The translations under genes and the position numbers were made by a program. Below the pieces are notes generated by a model that was not told the DNA's origin, did no database searches, and worked only from the letters and a program-made list of their open reading frames with translations. 64,000 nt of DNA, taken from assembly GCA_029747585.1 (NCBI GenBank), contig JAPEVF010000127.1, positions 37,537-101,536 of the forward strand, given 5' to 3'. Positions 33,463 through 43,432 of this stretch are shown here, piece by piece; the stretch's first letter is position 1, and every line of letters begins with the position of its first letter. The stretch is from Pleurotus djamor. Its lineage: Eukaryota; Basidiomycota; Agaricomycetes; Agaricales; Pleurotaceae.

Positions 33463-35979
33463 ATGCAAAGCCATCTTTGCAGGAAATTTCTATGGGTCAC
33501 CTGCGTCGTCGTCTCTATCTTTTATTATGAATCAGTTAACGCAATAGAATATAATGGTATGGGTCTTTCAATCAGATGGGTGGGTGTGGTTGACCCAGGA
33601 ACACCCCTAGTACCATCCGCGGCTTCATTCTACGTTCCATCGCTGCCCGACCTCCACCAGGACACCGTGCATCCTCTACGCATATATGCTGGCCACCTTT
33701 CATCAGACCCGAATATAGCCAAAGCTTCCAAAACTGATGTCACGCCCCACTTGTTCTTCGTGTTGGTGAAGAACCGGAGAAGTGCAGACAAAGAACGGGT
33801 TATGTTTTGGTTTAATGTAAGCGTATTCCTGCTGGCCTCCATCACCCCCTTACCTTCCTCTATAGGGAGGTCCTGGATGCTCTTCTTTCGATGGGCTTAT
33901 GATGGAAGTTGGACCATGGAGGACGGATGGCAAGGGTGGATTCAAGGTCGTAGAAGGCGGCTGGGAGGAGTATACCACCATGGTTTATAGTTCGTCGTTT
34001 ATTTCACGTACCATCTACATCTCTGACAAACTATGCAGTCGACCAACCTGCGGGTACAGGTTTTTCCTACACCAGCACGGACAAGTTTGTCAACGGCATG
34101 GATGAGGTATGTCTTTCCATGCGCCTTTAATCTGTCTCCAGCGTAAACTTGGCACATTAGGCCTCAGCGCAACTCTTGGAGTTCTTCTCCAACTTCTATA
34201 AGGTCTTTCCGGAGTACAGGACTATAGATGTGCGTGCATGCATGTCCATCCCTTCGCTTAAAATCATTCACGTCAGTTTCTTCCTTAGACATACCTTGGC
34301 GGTGAAAGTTTCGCTGGTCAATACATTCCGTTTTTTGGTATGATTGCTCTCTTTCTCAGACGTCATTGATTTCTCATGGGTCGATGTCAAGCCGATGCCA
34401 TACTTGGATCTTCCTTAAGCATGCCGCTTAGAGGCATCGCTATCGGAAATGGATGGATCGATGGACGTAGGCAATACCCCGCATATTTGGATTATGCCGT
34501 CAAAATGGGTCTTTTGGAAGAGAATTCAGAGGTACGCACCCCTACCCACTCAGTTCAGTTCGCGATCAATGTCGGTTTGTAGGATTGGAAGTACGCCAAG
34601 AAGGAGACCGAAGCGTGCATAGCCACGTACACACGATATACCGACTTCGAGCCCGCCAATGTCGCGGAATGCGAGCATTTGGTATTGGATGTCGCCAAAG
34701 GTCATGACAAGAAGTGAGTGCAGCCGTACTTCTTTTCGTCACTAACCATCATGTTCATATTCCTATCTCCCTCAGAGTGAAAGGCCAAGACATGTGCATC
34801 AACATATACGACATACGCTACGACGACACCAAGCCTGCATGCGGGATGAACTGGCCTCCCGATATCAAACCCATTACGACATACCTAGATGTCCGTGCTA
34901 TCACACTGATTGAAACGCCTTGGTGCTTACTTACACACGCACATAGCGGCCTGATGTTGTTCGAGCCCTGCATGCCGAGGCTCACTCTGAAGCTTGGGTC
35001 GAGTGCCGAGGTTCTATCCACTCGGCGTTCAACAAGCGTGAAAGCAACTCGTCGATAACCGTGCTTCCGAAGGTTCTTGAGCGGATACCAGTCTTGATAT
35101 TTGCAGGTGATCAAGACCTTATTTGCAACTATGTTGGCCTAGAAGCTATGATCCAAGCCATGACATGGAATGGTGGAACAGGCCTCGGAGTTAGTCCTTT
35201 GCCGCTTTTTCGTCCCACCCACCAAATTCTGAATCATCTCACACCTGTAGACTGTTCAAACTCAGTCCTGGAGCGTGGCGGGGGCGCCGGNCGGGGACTT
35301 GGGTTTCCTCGAGGAACCTGACATATACGAAGGTATGCGATGATGTGTGCATTCTTGGAGGACAAGTACTGAACTTGTTCTCAAACCAAGATTTTTAATG
35401 CTTCGCATATGGCACCATTCGATGTTCCCCATGTTACCCACGACATGATCCTCCGCTTTATGGGCGTCAACTTCTCCGCAATTGTCGACGGTTCCGCCAG
35501 GGTGCCCAGTAGTATCGGGTCAAGTGCTAAGCCCATCTTTTCTGAAGACGCTGCAGCATCAAAAACACCCGCACCTTCAGGAAAAACGCCAGAACAAGAA
35601 GCAGCCATGTGGGAAGGTACGTCTTTGTTCCATCGAATTCTACAGATCTCTGAGAGTTTTCTCGTTACACACAGCCTATTACAATGCAGGTTCTGCAGCC
35701 CTTGTCTTGGTCTTAATCCTTGTGGCTATCGGAACTTTCCTTTGGTGTCGTATAAGGCGCCGCCGTGTACGACTCCCCACTAAGCAAGATGAAGAAGAAA
35801 GTATACCGTTAAACACATCAGTCGCGATGAACGGCAGAAGGGATGATGATGATGACTCGGCATCTACCCGATCACGAAAAGGCAAAGAACGCGCGGTGGA
35901 GCCTCTCGAACCACCAATATTCGAACTCGGTGAAAGTGATGATGAAGATATGAAATCCCCATCGCACAAACAGATATAG
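33463..35979 (+). CDS. KEX1-type serine carboxypeptidase (frameshift at an N)
   Basis: Membrane-bound S10 carboxypeptidase of the late Golgi, which trims basic residues from Kex2-cut propeptides. Signal peptide [20 protein letters not shown], then [18 protein letters not shown] (oxyanion site), [11 protein letters not shown], the serine box [13 protein letters not shown], the aspartate region [14 protein letters not shown] and the histidine [18 protein letters not shown]-terminal membrane helix ([15 protein letters not shown]) and an acidic/basic cytosolic tail follow, as in Kex1. Roughly ten introns. The exon around 35260-35333 has one base too many: dropping the N at 35291 turns the frame into [20 protein letters not shown], the expected family sequence. 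The gene is therefore probably intact in the organism. Confidence 0.9.
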
Positions 35980-36341
35980 ATTGTGATATGTATTAGCCAG
36001 ATATTTTTGTTCTAATTCCTGCTCCTTTGGCAGGGCTTGGGGTTGACGCTCGCCTTATGCATATATCCTTTCTTAGGAATCGTCAATGCATACGTACAGA
36101 GTCCGTCACTTCTCACAGAAAGATCCCCAAAATCATGGATGCCTCTCCTTCCATGTTGCTGTTAACATCCATGAGGTTGGACGGAATGAGGTAACAACTT
36201 TCTACCGCCTTTCGGTGGCATTCTATGTGGCGTTGTACCAAAAGGTAAATCATTGTGTAGATGTCATGCTTAAACAAAATATGCTACNAAAAAAAGGGAG
36301 AATCTTCTCATTTCGAACCAAGTTTCAGACTGCTAGACGTG
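35980..36341. other. Convergent 3' intergenic
   Basis: 362 bp between the stops of the carboxypeptidase and gephyrin genes. One N in an A-rich run at 36287; otherwise unremarkable. Confidence 0.4.
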
Positions 36342-38712
36342 TCAATTGAGTATCTCCCCTATCACCATTGCGTCTACGAAGGCACCCCTATCAAGTGACG
36401 TTTGACCTCCCTCCTTGCGTTGCGGAAGAATGACAAGTCCATTGGCCTGGCTTAGACTGGCGACCCTACTAGAGCGCTGACCGCCCGTGCTTGATGCTTG
36501 TAAGCCTTCCTCGCTCGATCGTATAACGACACGATGAAACTCGGTCCGGGAATCTAACTTCATACTGTCGTGAAGCTATTGATGGCTGGCTTCAGAAGCT
36601 ATCCCCCCAAAAGCGTAAAAAGGATAATACACTCACCTTGACTTTAACACGAGACAAGCTTAACATGAAACTAGGCCAGCCCCCGAGCTTTCGTAAGGCC
36701 GGGATTACAAAAACATGGAATGTGACGAGAGCAGAAGCAGGATTTCCAGGTAGAGCAAATAGTGGTTTTCGTCTTCCCTCTTTTGTGGGAATCGTTGCAA
36801 AGGTAGTCGGCTTTCCGGGCTTAATCGTGATACGCCCGAAATGAATAGTCCCTTCAAAATGACGCTCGATTACCGGTTTGAGCAGGTCGGATGCACCCAT
36901 GGATGTTCCCCCAGTGGTAAGGAGGATGTCTGCATCTTCCAGTCCTTTCCGTATTGCCGAAACATGCGAATCAAGGCTGTCTTCAAATGAGTTTAAGGCG
37001 GAGACTTAGAAGCATTACTCCACCTATCATTCACTATTCCGAGATCGACGGTCTTATATCCAAAACCCTCTAAAGCCGCCTGCAAAGAAGGTCGGTTGGT
37101 GTCCCAGACCCCGGTCCAACCCTCAGACGAGGACGTGTCAGGAGACTGAATGTCTGCCAATTCATCGCCGGTGCTGAGTATCGCGACAACCGGCTTACGA
37201 TATACATCAACCTTGGCAATATTAACATGGGCATTGGAGTGGAGTGCGGTCCGCGTACCTCCTTGCGACCAACAAAGGCCAACGTACCTATTTCTCCCCC
37301 AGACGCGAGAATCCGTTGACCCTTTTCAAGCACGAGGTCTCCGTTTGTAAGATCAGAACCAGGAGACCTGACATTCTCTCCGAGTAGGATTTTGGCGTGT
37401 GTTTCTACTTCGCTTTCCTCGCCCGACAGATCCGAGGAAACAAGTGTGGTGTCTTCGACCATTATAACAGCATCCGTGCCGACAGGCAATGGGGCCCCTG
37501 TGTTGATGCGGTAAATCGAACCAAGGGGTAGAGGATCGTTCAACCGATGGGTCTGCGGAGTAACAACCTTGTAGACCCCAGGAGGATCAGTCGCTGTCAC
37601 GAAGTCGTGAAGTCGCTTGATCGGTTATTAGGAAGGACTTACATCTCAGTGCGTACCCATCGACGTTGGTTGTCGCCCGGGACGGAACATCTTGTTGAGC
37701 GTAGACGTCTTCCGCAAGGACATGTCCACTGAGCTCCGGTGTCACCTATGCAAGTTCTAGAATGGCCGGTCATATAACCAAGGCAGAGCCTACCAAATGC
37801 CTATGGATAGGGAGAGATTCTATCTCTCGGTTGATGATGTCAAGGGCTGCCTCGAGAGATATCAACGGGTAAGGTGAAACACGATGACGAGTTGCCACTG
37901 AATTCTGATGAATGATGACTTCCAGTTACTGGGAAGTATGTAACTCACCAGGCGCAGCAGGGTCATGAGAAAGGATTGTTCGAGGTCGAGGCGCATGGTG
38001 GTGGTGATCGTGGTGGTGATCGTGTCCATGAATGGCCTGCGATGTATCTGGGGCGGTGGTGGTTATTGTCGCCGATGACAGTAACTTATGGGTATGTAGA
38101 CCTGAATCGCCTTTGATAAGTTCAAGTGCATGACGGACCACCCCGTTTGATATGAGAGCCGAAATATTCTCCTTGACCGCGCGGACACTTCCAGGGAGAG
38201 TTACAATTAATGTGTTTTTCACGGTGCCGGATACAGGCCGCGACAACGCTGCCATTGGGGTATGTTGAAGGGATGTTGACAGCAAAAGGTGGACCAGTCC
38301 AGACGCATGCCGTTCCAGAAGAGGGGAAATGGCCTTCAATGGAGAAATAGCAAGTGAGTACGACTGTGATTAAAATCAACACCTGAGGCTGGAAGTACTA
38401 ACCTCTGGAGTAACATCTCTCACGCCAAAGCCAGTCCCACCAGTTGTGATGATCCAATCGATGATTCCACTGGAGCACCAGAGGTTCACTTGATCTTGGA
38501 TACGAGAAACGCTATCAGGGACGATGACCAGGTCATCGCAGGTAAATCCCGATTCCACGACGATGTTTCTGATAGTTGGCCCGGATGTATCCTTACTGGC
38601 ATCAGCTGAGGCAGTATCGCTCACTACAGGGGGGTATGGTTAGTTGAGCCCTTGAACATGATAAGATGAAAGTCTAGCCTGTGAGAACTGCAACGCGAAT
38701 AGGATCTTGCAT
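36342..38712 (-). CDS. Molybdenum cofactor synthase gephyrin/CNX1 (MogA-MoeA fusion)
   Basis: Bifunctional enzyme that adenylates molybdopterin (MogA/G domain) and inserts molybdate (MoeA/E domain). The G domain comes first here, as in gephyrin and unlike plant Cnx1. Start MQDPIRVAVLTVSDTASADAS; G-domain motif TTGGTGFGVRDVTPE and LPGSVRAVKEN. A linker with many histidines (IHGHDHHHDHHHHAPRP) leads to the E domain: TTNVDGYALR, TDPPGVYKVVTPQTH, TTGGTSMGASDLLKP, PGKPTTFATIP and LFALPGNPASALVTF. The C-terminal beta domain is SMKLDSRTEFHRVVI to the stop at 36342. Its last exon starts LHDSMKLDS. The first intron (38624-38678) uses a GC donor. In the cell it would serve nitrate reductase or sulphite oxidase type enzymes, none of which is in this window. 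Confidence 0.93.
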
Positions 38713-39370
38713 AGAAACCTGTAGGAGGTGAGTATCAAGAGAAAGCTGCGAACGACAAGGCAGTAAATAACAATCGTTGGCGGCAGATCTCGGCAACGTG
38801 CCGCTGAGTCTAAATGTACCGCGGTAACGAGCCCACACGACGGTGCCACTTCATGGCGACAAGAACCCATATGGTGGGCGGAATCCATTGAGACCGTAGC
38901 TGTGAACGAAGACCCACTTGACCGCGTTCTCAAAGCCAAGGAACGAGGTCAGAAGGTGAGCATGTGCTCGATGACCGCCGATGCCTGTGCCTGACAGACC
39001 GAAGAGTTAACAAGTTATCTGAAAAATTGCAGGGAACGACAGGCATGGAGCTCCTTGATGGACAGGCTAGTTTACCTGAAACCGATTCGATCAAGGCAAG
39101 GTTTACAATGTAACATCCCACCATCGTGCATCCCTCGCACCTAGCTTGGATTGGCATGCCTCTTCTTCGTTATCTTCTGTATAGAACTGATGGCGGTGGC
39201 GGAAGCGTGAAAGGCCAGTTCATAACAACCCAATCACCGTGGTCTTTGGCAAGGTTTTTCAATCAAATTCCCGTCCGAGTTACGGCATAGTCAGATTTTG
39301 ATTCCGCACTCTAGACCAAGATAACGAGATGCACTCGTGTATTAAAGATAAGTTACTTGAAGGAGGATAA
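38713..39370. other. Intergenic
   Basis: 658 bp between the start of gephyrin and the stop of MGM101. Open frames here have no splice context; no repeat found. Confidence 0.4.
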
Positions 39371-40368
39371 TCATTCCTGGTAAGGATAACCAAACTTCGG
39401 CTGATCCTTACGACGCCAGAGCTTCTTCCTGTGATAAAGAAGTGTTAACGTACTGGCAGGCACGACTGAATGAGAAGAAATTCAAACTTTTTCTTGGTAG
39501 GTATGTGTTCTGCGAAGACTTCCATGCATTGTTGAGCCTTGAAAGTGCGGATGAAACGAGGGTCCCTGGGCAACGTGGGTTGAGAAGGGAGGACAATAAG
39601 CCGCGAAAGGCACCGACCATAGATCACTAGCAACCCCAAGATCCTTGCAACACCGCATAAGTGCATTGCTTTTACAAGCTTCCGTAGCGGTCGCAATACC
39701 AGAAGGGTCGAAGTACTCTTGCTCTCCTCTCGCGATAGCAACTAAACTGCACGCCAACCATTACGTACTGTCTAGCAGATAGCATGCACGTTCGACTTAC
39801 CGACCATGGCATACAAGAGCGTACTCGCGACTGACAATCTTGGGGCCGACGTTGGTCTCACTTCGAGGAGCCAACCCCCAGCCACCGGGACCAAACGCCT
39901 TGTTCAAAACGCGTCTATACTTTATCTCTGGGAGGTAAATGAGACCATCTAGCGAAGAGTTTATGCTATCAGCCAAGGACCAAGAAAGTAGACTCAAGCA
40001 TACGTGCCTGGCTTGATTTCTATGTCCAGTGGGTCAATAGGCGCGAGGAGAACATCGGCAATTTCTTTCGCGAATGGCTGAGTAGACAGGCCGTAATAGC
40101 TCTTGGACCAGTCGGTGTGCAAGTCGAGAGGACTTGGAGTACTTGGAGATCCCTCCGAAGACGTCCCTTCAGCCACGGGTACCTCCGACTCTACAGCTGG
40201 GTTGGACGATGGTTTTCCGGGGGTCACTGTGCTTGCAGTGGTTGCCCAGCGTCGCGTAAAAGGCCCAATCGGCCTGATAAGACGTCCTCCAAGTGACCCC
40301 CTCGCGTAATTACTGCAAAGACGCGTCGAGGGAGCCAAAGACTTCGCGCAGTGGAAAAGGTTGGCCAT
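39371..40368 (-). CDS. MGM101: Mitochondrial genome maintenance protein MGM101
   Basis: Rad52-like single-strand annealing protein needed for mitochondrial DNA repair and maintenance. The N-terminus from 40368 ([20 protein letters not shown], then [18 protein letters not shown]) is a mitochondrial presequence; an upstream in-frame ATG exists at 40410. Core motifs in order are [108 protein letters not shown] and [20 protein letters not shown]. The end is [19 protein letters not shown]. Five exons; intron 1 (39949-40007) has a GC donor. A Harbinger-like MITE lies 66 bp upstream of the start. Confidence 0.94.
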
Positions 40369-40434
40369 GAAAGACAAAAAGTTTGGCGCCAGTGGAATAG
40401 AGTCACGCATTCTCACGCTAATAAGGGCCTGTTC

Positions 40435-40595
40435 GGCAAAAGATGACAAAGTACATGTACCGGTATATTTGCTCACTTTTGGCGGGGAAAATATATCGGT
40501 ACATTTTTCAACGATATATTTTGATCGTCGTCAAGCGGGGAAATGTACCAAAGTTACCGTAACTTGTACTTTGGCATCTTTTGCCGAACAGGCCC
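40435..40595. mobile_element. Harbinger-type MITE with TAA target duplication
   Basis: A 161-bp element. The ends are 30-bp inverted repeats with one mismatch, starting GGGCCTGTTCGGCAAAAGAT, with weaker complementarity inward. TAA flanks both sides (40432-40434 and 40596-40598). A 3-bp TAA/TTA duplication and GGGCC-type termini are characteristic of PIF/Harbinger (Tourist-like) MITEs. It has no coding capacity. It lies between the MGM101 start (66 bp away) and the stop of the double-GTPase gene (84 bp away), so it occupies the MGM101 5' region. Confidence 0.88.
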
Positions 40596-40679
40596 TAATG
40601 TACGGACTTATTAGTATTCATAAATACCCTTGAAGTAAGTAGATAAGTCATTCCGCCAGCTGTGCCATGTGTCATGATT

Positions 40680-42769
40680 TCAACCCAACTCGACATCGGA
40701 TGTTTGTCTCTGCCACAATGATAGTAAAATAGCGAGGTCTAGGCTGTGCGCCGCGAAGTCGTCGAATCCATGCTGGAAGAAGCTTTCATGACCATTTCTC
40801 CAGGTAATATCTGGTTCCCTGGCCGTCAATACCCTGCATGATACAACCAACAATGAAAGTTTGTCACTTACAAGAGTCGCCTTTCCCTCCCACTCCGTAT
40901 ACGTCGCGGATAGTCGGCTGAGGTGTGCGCCAATAGGTACCCCGAATACCTTGATCTCTTCCACCGAATGGAAGACCTGTCTTCGTAAGATGATATGGCT
41001 ATATCTCAAAGGTAGCAGTTCGCTCTCTTTAGCCCCATTCCGTACAAGGGCTCGAATTTGCCGCAGTGTACCTCGTTCCTTGCTGATGAACCCTCTCAGC
41101 CGCCCATATACCTCAGCGGCCTTCTGCGCTCTCCCATCCTCTTCGTTCAGCAAGGCCTTTCCCAGACGCGCCATCTCTCTCTGCAGCTCTGTCTCATACT
41201 TGGCACCTCCCCGAACGCAATAGCTGTCCATGATCTCCCATGCTGACTCTGGTGTTCCTAAGTAACGATGAGTTTGACAACCACGGTCTATCAGTGGTTT
41301 CCAGTAGTTGGCATGGATGTCAGCCTCCCATTCTACGGAAGGATGGGCCTCTGGGGGGTATTGATCCCACATCGTGGTGACGAACTTCAGATTGCGGATG
41401 GACTTCTCGGCACAAGCCTTCTGGAAGAAGGTAGGGATGTTCGACAGTCGTATCCAATTGTCGACGACACGGTGGAGCCAGATGATGCCGGTAAGCTTGA
41501 CGTTGCGTCTGTAGCTGAAGGAGGATCAATCAGCACCCACCTTCATAGCCGCACACAAGTCATCGTAATTCACATACCAAGTTCTCAACCACAGCGTTAT
41601 TTTTTCCAGTACCTGTCGGACATCTTCGACGCAATCGCAACCTGGAGTGTCGATGAATATGAAGTCGAGGTCGCTCTGTTCACAGTGGTACTTCACGATA
41701 CCCAGGTCCGTAGTGCATGTGTTCAGTTGGCCATCAGTTTCCATGAACGCACTAGACGTGACCATGTTGATAAACTGACTCGAGGACAAAAATTAGCCGC
41801 CAGCTACTCGGCCATGGAGAGCTTACCGAGCTCTTCCCAGAACCGTGTCGTCCCATCACACTGTAAGAGAGAAAGATCCGATTAGTTGTGCGGTCATGAA
41901 CGGGGACGTAGTAAACGGTCTTACGCGATGATGATATGTTCTTCTATCACATCACCAATCTCCGGACTCCTCGTCATCGGTCCACACAATTCAGGATGCT
42001 TGCTCAAAAGAATATCGACGGCCCTCCAGGCGCTGCCGATGGTTTGGTCAAACCGTTCTTTCGGAAGCCCCCATCGCAGCTGCTTCTCTCTTCGTAAACA
42101 ATCTTCCATTTCGATAGCATTCCACATTGTTGTGAGGATGATCATCTTCTTCGCGTAATCTGGGCCGAGGAGCGATTCGAAGACATTGGTGTAGGTGCTT
42201 GCCGTCATGGTCTCCGTCGCGCGGGTAGCGTTCATCTTGTACAGGAACATGATTCCGTCTACGCGGGGGCGTCGCGGGTATCTAGGCAAAGCTGATTGAG
42301 GGCCAGAAGATGGAGGAGTGAGTGGATGATGGACTTACGTGCGCCCTAGCCAATGGTGAATCTGCGCCTGAATATCCATGGCCATTTGTGGGTCGCTGTC
42401 AATCGGAGGTGTGTCCACGAAGACGATGCTTCGGCCATCATCGTCCCCCGGATAGTTGCATTCGATGCAGCTAATATATTTGTTGACCGCACCCAGAGCA
42501 TGCTCGACGTGCATCTTATTTGTATTGGTGGCGGTATTGATGAACTAGACAGGCGTTACTGGGACCCATCGCCAGAAACATCGAGGACAAGACGACGCAC
42601 GGTGCTCTTTCCTGACCCCGCAGGGCCCAAGACGCTGAACCAGGCGGTATTGTTGGTTAGCCGGCTGATGTACATAAAATGGCAGGGCGCACACAATAAT
42701 GATATCATTGCTAGGCACCTCTTCTGGGCATATCAGCCGGGCAAACATATGCAAGAAGCGCTTCAGCAT
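40680..42769 (-). CDS. Protein with two tandem P-loop GTPase-like domains
   Basis: Unrecognised by name; both halves resemble the septin/Era/AIG1-like P-loop proteins common in mushroom genomes. After a short start (MLKRFLHMFARLICPEEVP), domain 1 has NDIIIVVLGPAGSGKSTFIN (Walker A), RSIVFVDTPPIDSD (G3) and KMIILTTMWNAIE. Domain 2 follows directly: EEHIIIAVMGRHGSGKSSQF, DLDFIFIDTPGCDC, KLTGIIWLHRVVDN and LKFVTTMWDQYPPE. It then continues into a charged helical tail (YGRLRGFISKERGTLRQIRA). The splice joining the domains (GC|GTAAGA...TTACAG|T) keeps the frame and the beta strand of domain 2, so this is one gene, not two. The canonical NKxD motif is absent, as TTMW occupies that place in both. 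The 3' end after about 40850 is uncertain. Confidence 0.72.
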
Positions 42770-43432
42770 TTTCGTTGATTTTGGGCACTTTGAAAAGGAC
42801 AATAAGAGGTCGTAAGTCGGTTGCTCGTGATCTCGGTCGTAGGTGGGCTGGCCGTAGGCGGTAGGCCCACATACATCGGTTGCAGTTACCGAACATGAGG
42901 TGTCCTCACGTCGGAAACGTGACAGGCTTTATCAGAGCTGATCTGCCATGCTGCAGCAACATTTTCGTCGTTTCCAACATCCGATGCGCAAGTAAAAGTA
43001 TTCTGGGTGCGGTGACGCCTCGGTGACGCGGCCGCTGCTGGCAACTTGGTGACCCCTGTCAAAGCTTCCTTATTCGCGAGGGCTACCGAATGTCGTTCTT
43101 GTTGCTTATAAACAACAAGAAATCGAGGTCGTTTCTGCTACAAAATACCTTGAAATGGAGATGGGGTGCCTATTGTGCCAAATAGCCAAACCTTGGCCAA
43201 ACCGAAGCTAAACTGAGTTGTCCAAATAAGTCGACCACCTCTTGAGTCGTGAGAATTTGTTCCTTGTTGTCCTCCTCGTCGTACCGTTTTCCCTGTTGTC
43301 GCCTTCCTCGCTGGTCGCTCTGGTCGACGTGTCTTGAATTCATGCGAGTGCTCGTCCAAGATTAGAGCTCGCCTAGGACCTTGGCCTTCCCTACACTCAC
43401 TTTACCCAGAAGGTCCCAATCCAACTTTATCA
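42770..43432. promoter_or_regulatory. Divergent intergenic region
   Basis: 663 bp between the starts of the double-GTPase gene (minus) and the large disordered-protein gene (plus), so it must contain both promoters. A repeated GGTGACGC word occurs near 43010-43030. No other element recognised. Confidence 0.4.

Noticed and set aside
40680..42769. Reading the double-GTPase locus as two adjacent genes
   Set aside because: The boundary intron joins EEHIIIA to VMGRHGSGKSS in frame, restoring the strand before the second Walker A; no separate start codon or promoter is visible.
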